The translations under genes were made by a program, and so were the position numbers. Positions 1-10,081 of a stretch of 64,000 nt of DNA are shown in pieces. The notes under the pieces were generated by a model, which did not search any database, had not been told where the DNA came from, and saw only the letters and a list, made by a program, of their open reading frames with translations. This DNA is from Pectinophora gossypiella (taxonomy: Eukaryota; Arthropoda; Insecta; Lepidoptera; Gelechiidae). The number at the start of each line of letters is the position of its first letter. Position 1 is the first letter of the stretch. Location of the stretch: NCBI RefSeq assembly GCF_024362695.1, contig NC_065422.1:1364001-1428000 (forward strand), given 5' to 3'.

Positions 1-2
1 AT

Positions 3-200
3 AAAGTCTTTAAGCTTCTTGTTAAAGGTAGGGAAGTCACGGTATCTATAGACCGCCTTAAGCCGGCCTATATACTGTCGACTCCCACGGATAGCAACAC
101 TTCCCGTGAGGAGCTGCAACCACAGGTATTCGCACCGGGTGCAGAGCGAACTACTCGCTCTGGACGCCGTGTGAGATTTTGTGATTTTTATCGCCCTTGA
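3..200 (+). pseudogene. Ty3/gypsy-like pol, C-terminal end (partial)
   Basis: An open frame enters from the left edge and stops with TGA at 198-200, giving 65 codons. It reads VSIDRLKPAYIL near residue 20 and TTRSGRRVRF near residue 52, followed by an FYRP ending. That layout (an 'RLKPA' strand, then a basic 'TRSGR' tail) is typical of the region after the integrase core in insect Ty3/gypsy polyproteins. The catalytic integrase and reverse transcriptase parts would lie left of the window. A polypurine tract follows directly. The frame is undamaged in the visible part, so the copy may be fairly young. Confidence 0.8.
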
Positions 201-208
201 CGGTCTCT

Positions 209-510
209 GGAGGGGGGTGGTGTAGGTTACTTTTGTATAAAATCTTTTTATTTTGAATATTTTTTTACTTTTTTGATACGATATTGTTTTTCTTTCTGAC
301 TTTTGTGTTCTGACATGGAAAGGTGAAAATTAGATTAAAAACTGAAAAATTGTTGAATTATTTCCCACTTTATTTCCACAAGTCAATTAAAACAAATATT
401 TTATTTATTTAATTTTTCTATTTATTTTTTGTATTTATTTAGCTCGTATTGTTATTATTGTTATTTTTAGATCATTTTCTATTACCAATAAAATCTTTTA
501 CGTCATCAAA
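209..510 (+). mobile_element. Polypurine tract and putative 3' LTR of the gypsy-like element
   Basis: A purine-rich tract (209-220, GGAGGGGGGTGG) sits 8 bases after the pol stop and is followed at 221 by TGTAGGTTAC, as expected for plus-strand priming next to an LTR starting TG. An AATAAA lies at 487-492, and CGTCATCA ends at 508, which would close a TG...CA LTR of about 288 bp. The right boundary is a guess because the partner LTR is outside the window. Confidence 0.5.
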
Positions 511-621
511 AAAAATATACTTATATTAAAACTAATTATAAAATAATCAATACGTTAAAAATCGTCGATACAGTAACAACACTTTTCCAACAGCATATTT
601 TTCAATTTTGCTTTAAAACAC

Positions 622-770
622 ATTAACTTGGCCGGGCATATGGAAGCGCTGAGGGCTCTCACTAAGTACAATCATTTAGGACAACAGGTCAGTTGGGCGC
701 GAACCTCAAGGCGTCTTTTGAGAGGATTATATTAGAGAAAACGCGAGTCGAATCGATTGGGTAATCGACA
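622..770 (-). mobile_element. Retroposon G, diverged fragment
   Basis: It resembles the better copies at 36528-36795 and 58370-58600 (shared GCGCTGAGGGCTCTCAC and CAGTTGGGCGCGAACCTC), but has many substitutions and no detectable TSD. Confidence 0.55.
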
Positions 771-778
771 GAAATCGA

Positions 779-888
779 CACATGTCAATTATAGGCAGAA
801 GTCCCTTTCGTTTTCGGCGGATAAGAAAATGACAGTTGTGACTTAAAATAAAATAAAATGGTGTGTATTGGAATCAGCACCATTAATT
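779..888 (+). mobile_element. MITE-P, right-end fragment
   Basis: Carries the conserved subterminal TTTTCGGCGGATAAGAAAAT and the terminal AATCAGCACCATTA seen in the full copies at 10082-10445 and 29736-30105. The left half is missing. Confidence 0.6.
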
Positions 889-939
889 GTCCAGATTACC
901 CAGTGACGACGTAAATATGTAACAAAAGCTAGGTACGTA

Positions 940-1079
940 CGGTCACGAGCATTAATATGTATACTTTGGTACCATGTCCCATTAACTTTTTTGACAAATT
1001 AAACTGTATGTCTCACTAAATGTCAAATATGTTAGTGCGACAGAGTCCTAATGTGGGTACATTTTATTGCTCATGACTG
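940..1079 (-). mobile_element. MITE-M copy flanked by TA
   Basis: Reverse copy of the 141-bp element at 48500-48640. Imperfect terminal inverted repeats of about 22 bp (CGGTCACGAGCATTAATATG on one side, CAGTCATGAGCAATA-type on the other) lie between TA dinucleotides at 938-939 and 1080-1081. No coding capacity. Confidence 0.75.
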
Positions 1080-1081
1080 TA

Positions 1082-1912
1082 CTCAAACCATCTCAGGCAA
1101 ATAGGAAATTCTTTTACCTTCACCTCTCTAATGCCTCCGTACTTTAAACAATCAATTCTTGACACTGAAATGTCGAGTGTAACGCCAGCTTAATACGAGC
1201 ATACTTCGTACTTCAAACAGATGCTCCTTTGCGAGCGTTTCGCTAAATGGTTTCTGAGTTTGAATTGTGGTTTGCGAGATTTTAGCCTGGCTGATGGCAT
1301 AGGCTCGGTCGCCCCATATTACATGGGGCTTAGACTTAGCTGGTGAGAAGTGGGTTTATACACTATACACCTCTGTCTACTTCGGGACAAAGAAAAAAAA
1401 AGAAAAAGTTATTATACTGCCGACGAATTTTTAAATGATAAGTTTTAATTTTAATACACACTTCCTCTCTTCCCTTCAACGTTGCTGTGCCCTACAGGGT
1501 CCATGTTATAGTTCCTATGTCTATGTAACACCCCATTATACTACATGGAATGAAATAAATAATTGAGAATTGGGACAGGCGTGATGGTATGCTAAACTAT
1601 TTGGCTGGAAACCCGGCCAGGAATTTAGAATAAAAAAAAGAATGGAAATACACAAGTACTTTATTATAAAAGGACGCCACACACACACAACGTCAACAAG
1701 ACAATAACATCATTTAAAATTTTCACAAAACAATTACAAACAAAAGCAAAACGGACTTCTTTGGTTCCCGCCAAAAACTGTTCTTTCCGTATGCCGCATT
1801 ACCGCGTAGTGCAAGCGAGACGAACTCTCCGCACGCGCTCTCCCTTACTCTTTAACGCTTACGGCCATTTAGACTAAAGCATAGAATTAGGAATAATACT
1901 ACGTATAGAGAG
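1082..1912. other. No gene seen; LINE-tail-like remnant
   Basis: About 830 bases without a convincing gene. At 1290-1385 there is a stretch resembling LINE 3' ends (GTCGCCCCATATTACATGGG ... CTCTGTCTACTTCGGG). The remainder looks unique and AT-rich. Confidence 0.4.
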
Positions 1913-2111
1913 GAGCTCGGTGGCGCAGCGGTTAACGCGCTCGGTCTGCGATTGTTGAAGTTAAGCAACTTTCGCAAAGGCCGGTCATGGAATGGGTGAC
2001 CACAAAAAAAAAATCATCTCGAGCTCCTCTATGCTTCAGAAGGCACGTTAAACCGTTGGTCCCGGCTGCATTAGCAGTCGTTAATAACCATCAATCCGCA
2101 CTGGGCCCGAC
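1913..2111 (+). mobile_element. SINE-B, 3'-truncated, joined to SINE-A
   Basis: Has the SINE-B head: an A-box-like TGGCGCAGCGG, then 5S rRNA-like AAGTTAAGCAAC and ATGGGTGACC, then an A-run and the central block ending CGTTGGTCCCGG. It stops at CACTGGGCCCG and passes without a gap into SINE-A sequence. Confidence 0.8.
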
Positions 2112-2317
2112 ATTACTGGCTGATCACCAAATTGTCCGAAAGTAAGATGATCCGTGCTTCGGAAGGCACGTTAAGCCGTTGGTCCCGGTTAATACTTACT
2201 GATGTAAGTAAGTAGTCGTTACATGAGCCATGTCAGGGGCCTTTGGCGGCTCAATAGTAACCCTGACACCAGGGTTGATGAGGCTGGTACTCCACAACCC
2301 ACACGATTGAAGAAGAG
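2112..2317 (+). mobile_element. SINE-A, 5'-truncated, ending CACACGATTGAAGAAGAG
   Basis: Begins inside the SINE-A body (ACATTACTGGCTGATCACC), contains the central block, and ends in the family 3' tail. It abuts SINE-B directly; see findings for the possible chimera. Confidence 0.8.
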
Positions 2318-2930
2318 TATATTGAAAATAGAGGATTTTTTATTTTGAAACTACCCGCCAATTCGCCGACATTGGTACAAGACCCACTGAAGTCCCTATC
2401 AAGGGGAAATCTGGTAAGATTTAACGCTGGATTGGCCGGAACTAATGGATGCCCCCATTTATCTGGTGCATCGTAACTGCAATGCCAAATTGGGAAGCTT
2501 TTTACGGATACGGGTTTTTCAGGAAAAATCTATCGATGTGTGAACCCGGATTAGAATCGGAGTTTCAAATGTTAATTGGGACAGACGGGACAATCCATGC
2601 AAAAATCTTATCGGGTGTATTTATGTATGTCTGTTTTTTTGTGGTTTCCTGTAGCCTAAACAGCTTGATGGTTCTTTTTTTAAACCGAAGCCGATTTAAT
2701 TTTTTTAAGGATTTCTTCGATCAAAAATCAATATCAAATCGTAAAAAAAGAAATATAAATACATAAATAAATTAAAAAAAAATATATTAAAAAAACAAAC
2801 AAAAAAAAATTCTTATTGTCACATACGTAACATTAGACAGAATGAAGATTTTAGTACAATTAGTGATTACATTTCATTCTTGATTGTTTTACAACAGCTT
2901 GAATGAACGGTACGGTACGAGTTAGATCTG
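2318..2930. other. No feature recognised
   Basis: A 105-codon frame at 2449-2766 has low-complexity, hydrophobic and Lys/Asn-rich content and no domain I recognise, so I do not call it a gene. The 2640-2810 stretch is mostly A/T runs. Confidence 0.4.
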
Positions 2931-2954
2931 TCAAAGTACAGAAGATAGTGTTGT

Positions 2955-3240
2955 GACGTTTTTTTTTTTTTTGTTTTGGTTTTCCCCGAAGGGTAAGGCA
3001 AAGGGAACTATGCCCATACAGCCATGTCTGACGTATTTTTTTTCTTGATGATTAATGAAATGATGAAAGGTGATGATGATGAAACCTAAGCTCCCACCCT
3101 CGGAGTAGACTCCCCCTCCGAACCCCAAACGAATTAACTCAAAAGTCCGCATAAACTTTTGAGTTATGAAGCGGCTTCCCGGCACGAAGCGAAAATAGGC
3201 AGATACACTTTGTTTATTGAATAAGTACTCCAATATAATA
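2955..3240 (-). repeat. Unclassified dispersed repeat
   Basis: Contains CAAAAGTCCGCATAAACTTT, TTGAGTTATGAAGCGGCTTC and a short GATGATGATG run, a combination I associate with lepidopteran interspersed repeats. A 100-codon reverse frame crosses it but has no recognisable domain. The class is unknown. Confidence 0.35.
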
Positions 3241-3439
3241 ACACTCGCGAATGTCTTCCGACTAACTTAATGCGATCATTAACCACAAAACACCACTTCG
3301 TATTAATTATTTAGATTACTCAATGAAGAAAGCAACTGTCCCGTTCCCGTTTCCCGCCGAAAAGCCGTGTTGTGACGTTCATTAGCATACGTAGTGATGT
3401 GTCAGTCGAGATTAGGTCGGTCGATTCTGTTGTTGTTGT

Positions 3440-3640
3440 GGATAGATGCGACGAATTGTATGAAGAAAGGTGAGCTTATCGCCCATAAGAGAAGACACCA
3501 TCCATCCTACAAAAAGATAAGCAGTAAGTAAACGCGTTTTATGTTTTTTATTCGCACCCAAACTAGCATAGAAGAAGCACACACTTTCAATTTAAATCAT
3601 AGAATAATGAGTAATACTATATATGGAACACTTCGCCCCG
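3440..3640. repeat. Repeat J, copy 1
   Basis: Matches 63371-63560 in the same orientation: both have AAACGCGTTTTATGTTTTTT, then TTCGCACC, AGCATAGAAGAA and a terminal TAGA(A/G)TAA. Dispersed repeat of unknown class with no coding content. Confidence 0.55.
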
Positions 3641-4146
3641 CACCATTCAAACGTGCGCGGATCTTAAGTTTACCTCACCCCCTCTGGGACTTACTTTAGT
3701 CTAAATAACACAGCAGGTTAAGGAGTTCTGGTGTATATGCACTTAGAAACACACGCGCCAAACTTCTGAGCATTAGCCAATAGGGATTAAACGTCTTGAC
3801 CTATTATTGACTGCATTGTTCAAACAGTAGCCTCATCAGGAATGGTCTGGCAAATCCTGTGCCAATATACCCAACTCCTTCAGACTTGCTAACGGCACGT
3901 CACGTATATTAATAAGCTTATGCTGGTTCAGTGTGACAAATATTAAGTAGCTGGTATTTGCATTTTTGCTTAACACGTTGACAGTCCCCATACAAAATGT
4001 TATGACTTCCTTGTGAGTCCCGCATATTAACTTCAGTTTTATACGTCCTGTTAAACCGTAAATAATAAGGGGAGCACCCGCCCTTAGTGTACAACCTTTG
4101 CTAATTTACCCGGGATCCAAGTGGAGCTAGTTGAATCCGCCACATT

Positions 4147-4493
4147 CTATCGTATGGATTGTGAGGTGGATTACCAACCCCATCAACCCTGGTGTCAGGG
4201 TTATTACTGAGCCACCATAGGCCCCTGAAATGACTCATGTAACGACTACATACTTACACCAGTAAGTAGTAACCGGGACCAACGGCTTAACGTGCCTTCC
4301 TTACGTCTGTTCGAATCGTGCACGGAGCTTAAGTTCTTAAGTAAGTATTTACATCAGTAAAAGATAAAGATAAAGAAGTAAGTAGTAACTGGGTTCAACT
4401 GTTACATGCCTTCCGAAGCACGGATCATCTTACTTTCGGACAATCAGGTGATCAGCCTGTTAATGTCCTAACCAAACTAGGGATCCTAAAGTG
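4147..4493 (-). mobile_element. SINE-A with internal rearrangement
   Basis: Reverse SINE-A from the tail (TCTATCGTATGGATTGTGAG) to AAACTAGGGATC. The central block occurs twice (near 4280 and near 4395), separated by a GATAAAGATAAAG stretch, so an internal duplication or second insertion broke this copy. The tRNA-like head is missing. Confidence 0.75.
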
Positions 4494-4574
4494 ATTTTAT
4501 TTATAGTAAACAGCATTTAGCAAAGACAATTTGCTTAAATAGACTACCTTTAGAGGTCACCTGAAGGTCAAACA

Positions 4575-4860
4575 TCATCATCATCAATTTAATTGCCACG
4601 CTCTTGTCGGTGCAGCATTTTCCATGCTACTTTTTTAGGGAAAAATAGGGCAGTGGTTTCTCTCTCTAGCCTTCCGCCCCGCAGTACTCTGTCTGACGCA
4701 AGTGGGATGGCGCCCAGAGTAGTCTATTACAAAGCCATACTAGGACTCCTGTTCTCTGCCTCTGAATAGTACTGACAGTTACTGCTGCCCCCTGACAGGT
4801 TCCAGGTTACAGTCCCAGTGACTTGCCCCTTCCGTCCTGCATTGCCGTACCGATGGCTTC
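4575..4860 (-). mobile_element. Element W (LINE or SINE 3' part)
   Basis: The reverse strand ends CACCGACAAGAGCGTGGCAA followed by a (GAT)n-like tail. A reverse frame reads AWKMLHRQERGN then a stop, similar to the C-terminal HRQERSS of the LINE at 31883-32162. Related copies: 19235-19312 and the pair at 49305-49660. Confidence 0.55.
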
Positions 4861-5309
4861 CATCTTGGCCTCAAACAAATACACGATAATTGCTAAAATA
4901 TACACCATTCGGCTGATTTGAGAGCTAAATATAGAGAAAAATATCTAATTAAGACGAAATCTCCAAATGGTTTTAGAATTAGCGTTACTTTTTATATTTG
5001 TTTATTATTTTGCTGATCTATGTTTTTGCTAAATGCAAAGGATGTATTGCTGCGAAATACGCGCCCAACAATTACGAATAAGGTGGAGAGGGTTACTCAA
5101 GCAAACTAAGTCAAAGATTAAACAACTCATTACCAACAGCCTACATAAACTTTATCAAATCAAAGCTCCCTACTAAAAAGATAAATTAACAAATAACCGT
5201 GTGACTGCTAGCGGATAGAAGAAAAGATATTAGTAGGTACATATATAGGTATATATATTCTGGAGAAAAAAGTACCTACTTTTCTTTTCTTCTGTCCATA
5301 ATTACGAGT
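4861..5309. other. No feature recognised
   Basis: AT-rich apparently unique sequence; I see no gene, repeat pair or RNA. Confidence 0.4.
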
Positions 5310-5382
5310 GCATAATAACGCGGTAAGAACCCGGTATTATGTGTTTTAATTATCATAACAACCGCGTAAACCTCAAACAATG
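5310..5382 (+). mobile_element. IR-retroelement, single-arm 3' fragment
   Basis: Contains CGCGGTAAGAACCCGGTATT ... ACCGCGTAAACCTCAAACAATG, i.e. one arm of the elements at 8513-8633 and 56734-56931, without the inverted partner arm. Confidence 0.6.
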
Positions 5383-5721
5383 TATCTCTGTAGATACTTA
5401 AAACTTGGCAGTTTCAAAAGTAAAGGCCGCGAATTTATCTACATCATCAGAAAGACTACAGATTATAAATTCTAAGGTCGTAAACCTTCTAACGAACTGA
5501 ATATCGACTTGTAATAGCAGCAGATAAGTTCGGAATTCTCAAAACTTCCGTGAAGTGCTTTTGTCCTGGAATCAAGTCCTTTGGGCAAAGTCTTCGTATC
5601 AATTGGTGTCATAGGTTAAGGAGCTTTTCCATTTTTGAAAATTGTATTTATATTTATTTTTCTCCATACAAGCATTTCTATGTGTATCGTCATGAAGTAT
5701 TTTTTTTATCAACAAGATCAA

Positions 5722-6150
5722 ATTCAAATTCAAAAATATCTTTATTCAGTAGGTATCATTGTTACACTTTGAATCGTCAATTTTTACATAACGAACGTCT
5801 CATCCGCCTAAAACTACTGCAGCTTCTCACAACCTGCATAGCCGGGGAAAAGAAGCTGCAAGAAAAACCTCGGCACAGGGCCCTAGACGTTCTTTTAAAA
5901 AAATAAACATAAAATATTTTTATACAATCGAGAAATTTTGCTGCCTAATATCAGTTCTCAGACAGTTAATCCCATGCATTCATATCTTCTTAATAATCAC
6001 TAACTTTATAATAACCTTTTTTGTAAAGTTTCTGTTTAACTACTGTCTGAAAACAGTTGAAAGGCAAAATCTGAATGTCAATGGGAATCTTATTGTAAAA
6101 ACGTATACATTGCCCCTTAAAATATTTAGTGGTCAATCAGTATATTCATT
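5722..6150 (-). mobile_element. LINE-Z 3' end (CR1/jockey-like), 5'-truncated
   Basis: On the reverse strand the element ends GAATAAAGATATTTTTGAAT with a (GAATTT)-type tail at 5722. The 3' UTR includes GGCCCTGTGCCGAGG and GAAGCTGCAGTAG(G). Upstream lies a decayed reverse transcriptase C-terminus related to the clearer frame at 21649-21849. Stops and small indels interrupt the frame. This is a dead, truncated insertion. Confidence 0.75.
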
Positions 6151-6630
6151 TCTGTCACTTTTGTCAAGCAAGACAAGGTGTTGGTCGCTTTGCCGCTGTC
6201 ACTGGTAACGCCTATGTTTACAGTGCCCGCAACTTTTCACAATTACAGTTGTTTTGTGCGACAAAGAAAAAGAAAACGATAATTAAACTACGAAACAAGT
6301 TTTTTTATAGCCTTTTAGCCCCGAACTTCGCAATTAAGGCCCGACGACAATAGAATGAATTAGTTTTGAGTTCAGTTTTTAGTTCTACTAGGAATTATTA
6401 ATGAGGGCTGGGAGAGTTGCGCGCAGGATTGGATTTAGTTGGTATATATTTTTTTTGTCTATGTAAGTACTTATTGATTTCCGTGTGGTTTCTGTCCTGT
6501 GTTAAATGTAATGTACCTGTCTGTCTGTGTCTGTGGTGTCCGGAAGTAATAAATGTTTCTTTCTTTCTTTCTTTCTTAGTTTAATAATAGTTATAATAAA
6601 TAAAAACATTTTATTACAATTATTGCATTT
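6151..6630. other. No gene; (TTTC)n microsatellite at 6556-6579
   Basis: Two short frames here (74 codons each) have no recognisable domain. A TTTC repeat of about five units is the only clear structure. Confidence 0.4.
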
Positions 6631-6631
6631 T

Positions 6632-6704
6632 ATTGGAGATGTCTTTAGAATTTGGTCAGTACGATCTGCTCTGAACCGGCGTGCGTATATGAAGCGATTG
6701 TCTG
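6632..6704 (+). pseudogene. LINE-Q C-terminal fragment, inverted relative to its neighbour
   Basis: The forward frame reads IGDVF...RSALNRRAYMKRL, homologous to IGDVLRKG...RSTLNRRACMKQL encoded on the reverse strand at about 6925-7000. Only about 24 codons remain. Confidence 0.6.
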
Positions 6705-6825
6705 ACTATTGTCTGAAATATCCTTTGGTGGCAGCTCACCCTCGCCGCTAGAAGTATATCCTCTGCCGAAGGTTGTCTGGAATAGATCATTCTTAGCGAT
6801 AAGGCCGCCTTTGTCCACCTTAGAA

Positions 6826-7075
6826 TATAAACTCACGCCCATTTCCCGCCGGGGTAAGCAGAGACCAGAATTCCATTTGCTTCGATCCAGACACACTTCT
6901 CTTGCTTCCTCCACATTCATCAATTGCTTCATACACGCACGCCGGTTCAGAGTAGATCGTATTAAACCTTTTCTAAGGACATCTCCAATTTGGTCAATGT
7001 AAGTCCTTTTCGGTCTTCCTCTGCCAGCCCTACCATCAACTTTCGCTTTATTGAAACCGCTTTTGCAATTCTAAA
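6826..7075 (-). pseudogene. LINE-Q reverse transcriptase C-terminus
   Basis: A continuous reverse frame contains KVDGRAGRGRPKRTYIDQIG, then NRRACMKQLMNVEEAREVCL and DRSKWN. This basic 'GRGRPKR' segment followed by 'NRR..MK..M...EA..VC.DRS.W' is a LINE C-terminal layout I associate with lepidopteran non-LTR elements (clade not certain). About 80 codons are open; the RT and endonuclease domains are absent, so it is a 5'-truncated copy. Confidence 0.7.
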
Positions 7076-7083
7076 TATTTTTT

Positions 7084-7150
7084 TGGATCATAAATGATTC
7101 AAATTCAAATGTTGTGAAGGAAAACATCGTGAGGAAACCCACATACCACA
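7084..7150 (+). mobile_element. SINE-D fragment
   Basis: GGATCATAAATGATT ... GTGAAGGAAAACATCGTGAG, the body region just after the SINE-D head, with an internal AAATTCAAAT replacement. Only about 60 bp. Confidence 0.55.
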
Positions 7151-7588
7151 TAATACGTTACTGAAGCCTTAGCTATTTTTATTACCTAAAAAAAAATATC
7201 ACTTTTTTTACAAAAACTTTCAATTCATTACGTACCCAAATCTCGATTCGACCCTGCTCGCATAGTATGAAAAATTAGTATTTTGTTTGGAAGTACGACT
7301 AATGTATTCAGTTCGTTGGCAAACTAAATTCCTCACGTTTTTTGCGAAAGAAACTTTGGAATTTCCTTCGAAGGCTTTGTATTAAACCTTTTGTAGTCGT
7401 TACTATGAAGATATAGTTTTGTTTTCGGAAGATATTTTGTGGTATGAATAGATTAAATTGATTGAAAGAAAACTCTTTCTTCGACGAATAGGAGGTACTT
7501 AATAAAAAACAATCAATGGGTTCAGTTCCTCATCTTCCCGGGGATGCATATTTATTTTGCGTATGACTCCAAACTCACTGAATCAATC
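7151..7588. other. No feature recognised
   Basis: Apparently unique AT-rich sequence. Confidence 0.4.
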
Positions 7589-7619
7589 GGGGGGTGGGGG
7601 GTGTGGAGGGGGGGGGGGG
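7589..7619 (+). other. G-run tract, G-quadruplex candidate
   Basis: GGGGGGTGGGGGGTGTGGAG is followed by 12 more G: at least four G-runs separated by 1-6 bases, which fits a G-quadruplex on the plus strand. Confidence 0.6.
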
Positions 7620-7669
7620 CTGACTGTCCGAAAAAGTAAGATGATTCCGTATATGTGTATGCCTATGTA

Positions 7670-7812
7670 CGGTCACGAGCATTAATATGTATACACTTCG
7701 GTACCATGTCACATTAACTTTTTTGACAAATTGAACTGTAAGTCTCACTAAATGTCAAATATGTTAGTGCGACAGAGTCCTAAAGTGGGTGCACTATATT
7801 GGTCGATGACTG
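7670..7812 (-). mobile_element. MITE-M copy flanked by TA
   Basis: Same length and ends as 940-1079; TA at 7668-7669 and 7813-7814. Confidence 0.75.
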
Positions 7813-7909
7813 TATGTAGGTATGTTTTATGTAGATCGTTTTAAGTTATATTGCATTATTATTTACTTATACCTGTATTGCACCGTAAGGTTAGTAGGTT
7901 AGTTCATTC

Positions 7910-8045
7910 ACCCTAAGGTTGCCTGGAAGAAATCGCTATTTAGCAATAAGGCCGCCGATTGTACTTCTCCTGTCACATTTGTAATTGTTTTAGTGTTGTG
8001 TTTATATGTGCAATGAAACGTTTTTGTATTGTATTTGTATTGATT
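7910..8045 (+). mobile_element. LINE 3' UTR with (TATTG)-type tail
   Basis: AGCAATAAGGCCGCC, then a T-rich UTR, then TTGTATTGTATTTGTATTG. Relatives: 17735-17860, 54641-54747 and, reversed, 55975-56068. No coding part is left. Confidence 0.6.
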
Positions 8046-8165
8046 CCGTGCTTCGGAAGGCACGACAAGCCGTTGGTACCGGCTATACTCTAACTTATTG
8101 AAGCAGCGGGGTGGAGTACGCTTCATACCATCAGGGCCTATCTTTGCCATTCTAGGATTTCCTAT
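8041..8165 (+). mobile_element. SINE-C fragment
   Basis: Contains the central block (TTCGGAAGGCACGACAAGCC) followed by a diverged SINE-C 3' half with GTGGAGTACGCTTCATACC. The head and tail are lost. A 45-bp reverse SINE-A tail fragment follows at 8190-8235. Confidence 0.6.
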
Positions 8166-8271
8166 CAAAAGTGGCTCTTCTCTTCTATCGTGTGGGTTGT
8201 GAGAAGGATAACCAACCCCATCAACCGTGGTGGCTGAAAGTTGTCTTGATTATTGGTGACTGTATGTACCT

Positions 8272-8504
8272 AAAATATCCCAAGGGATATAATTATTTAC
8301 CTGAATATGATCATAACATGGTTCCAGTTCAGTGATATGATTATCTGTAAATTGTTTTATTAATAAAATAAAAGAAAAATGACTCTTTTTTTATTTTATT
8401 TATAACTATTTAAATATATTATTTTAGTCAGCTAATCATATTACTAAAGTGGAACCGAGTTATAGCTATATTCCGGAAATAAATTATATCCCTAGGAATA
8501 TAAC
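8272..8504. mobile_element. Foldback (TIR) element, about 230 bp
   Basis: The left arm (TATCCCAAGGGATATAATTA ... GTTCCAGTTCAGTGATATGA) is complementary, with scattered mismatches, to the right arm (CATATTACTAAAGTGGAACC ... AAATTATATCCCTAGGAATA). Arms are about 70 bp around an AT-rich loop. No coding content; superfamily not assigned. Confidence 0.6.
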
Positions 8505-8512
8505 TATATTAC

Positions 8513-8633
8513 ATTGTTTTAATTTTACGCGGTTATTATCATAATTAAAGCACATAATAACGGGTTCTTACTGCGTCGGGAGTTTCATATCCCCATTTAA
8601 ACGCAGTAAGAACCCGTTATTATGTGCTTTAAT
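8513..8633. mobile_element. IR-retroelement with 14-bp TSD
   Basis: Two head-to-head arms: TTTTACGCGGTTATTATCAT ... AACGGGTTCTTACTGCG and its complement, around GGGAGTTTCATATCCCC. A perfect 14-bp duplication, TATAACTATATTAC, flanks it at 8499-8512 and 8634-8647, so it inserted as this unit. It sits at the right end of the foldback element 8272-8504. Confidence 0.75.
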
Positions 8634-8759
8634 TATAACTATATTACGCCTACAGCTATGTTACTGCGACATATGTATGAAAAATATGTGAATAAAATAT
8701 ATCTGTCGATTAGAGACAAATATAGTCGCACTCACAGGCATAATATTTAAATATATAAT

Positions 8760-9066
8760 GGTGCTAATTCCTGTAAATACCATCTAATTTTATTTTAAGT
8801 TATATCTGTCATTTTCTTATCCGCCGAAAAGGAAAGGGACGGGTAATCGACAATCATAAAATTTATGGAACACACGTCAATTTTAAGCACAAATCTAAAC
8901 CAACCGTCTAAAAATTTTACGTCAGTCAATAACCCGACACATTAATTTACTCATTCTTCCTAAAATTAAGAGCTGTGAATCATCCGTCCCTTTCCTTTTC
9001 GACGGATACGAAAATGACGGATATAACCTAAAATAAAATTAGGCGGTGTCTGCAGGAATCGGGGCC
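8760..9066 (-). mobile_element. MITE-P, complete copy
   Basis: Long TIRs of about 80 bp including TTTTCTTATCCGCCGAAAAG; the right outer end is CTGCAGGAATCGGGGCC. The internal 150 bp match 10082-10445 in reverse orientation. No coding capacity. Confidence 0.75.
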
Positions 9067-9387
9067 ATTACCTAAATCTCGAACTCGAAGTACGAATTCT
9101 GTCAGATATTCAACATTCGAATATTTCCGTACGTCAGCGTCAATATCCGTGACCACAGACCAAGAATACTATAGACTTGACACAGTATAATTATCTTTGC
9201 CACTCTTATATATCACACCCGGACACTCCATAGAAGAATCTCATTCGACTATCGCGTAAGTGAGAGCGAGACCGCATTCCCCTTTAGCGGTTTAGAAATA
9301 ATAGCAAAGAATAATATTTTATTTGTTTTTATTTTATTTTCTTTGGGTAACTTACAGCATTCATAATAATAGTAACTGCAGTGCATA
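9067..9387. other. No feature recognised
   Basis: About 320 bases of apparently unique sequence. Confidence 0.4.
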
Positions 9388-9540
9388 CAGGAATAATTGC
9401 CGGTTGGTATCACACAACATTTAGATTAAATTGTCTTAAGGGGCCTCTACGTTGGCTTCGGCCCCACGCACGCCTTCCAAAAGTCCAGGACTCCATAGGC
9501 CCGAGATATGGAAACGTCATACGAATAGTAACTGAATATA
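9388..9540 (+). mobile_element. LINE-Y 3' end
   Basis: TTAGATTAAATTGTCTTAAG, GGCTTCGGCCCCACGCACGC and CCCGAGATATGGAAACGTCA match 15866-15990 in reverse; the second copy ends in an (AAT)n tail, which marks the 3' end. Open frames run in both directions without a recognisable domain. Confidence 0.55.
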
Positions 9541-9642
9541 AACTGGTAGCCAAAATAATAGTATACTCAGATCGGTAAGTCTCTGCCCCGCGCCAATTCG
9601 TATTGAACAACGATTGTTGAATTTGTTTTCGAATTCATATTT

Positions 9643-9850
9643 GGATCATAAATGATTATCACGTGCTCAGCGGTGAAGGAAAATATCGTGAGGAAATCTA
9701 TATTCCCGAGAAATGCATTTTCGAAGGTATGTGACCTAACCTGTATTGGGCTGGGTTTCCCTTCAGGTTAGACAGGCAGTCGCTTCTATAAAAAACCGGC
9801 GCTGTCAAATCTTCACACAAAACGGGATAATGCTAGGGGGATGATGATGA
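9643..9850 (+). mobile_element. SINE-D body and tail, head missing
   Basis: Runs from GGATCATAAATGATTATCAC through GTGACCTAACCTGTATTGGG and GACAGGCAGTCGCTTCT to the family end (CGGGATAATGCTAGG plus ATGATGATGA). For the tRNA-like head see 45703-45990. Confidence 0.75.
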
Positions 9851-10081
9851 AACTCGTCATGTCTATAGCTTCGTTGGTCTGTGCGTATGACGGATTTCCT
9901 ATCCATAGCCCGGAGTAAATATCGAGCGACACATCTGCCACTACAGAGTGTCAAATTGTCAACTATCTATGATAGTAAGCTTCCAGAGCTGGGTTTTGGT
10001 TTTCGGTTTAACATTGCTCTTTAATTTGCATATAGCACTATGTTTCGGTAAGTCTCTTTGAGCCAACTAGTTAAGTAGTTA

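Noticed and set aside
2931..3233. 100-codon reverse frame as a gene
   Set aside because: It spans a dispersed repeat, has poly-Lys/Asn ends from A-runs, and no recognisable domain.
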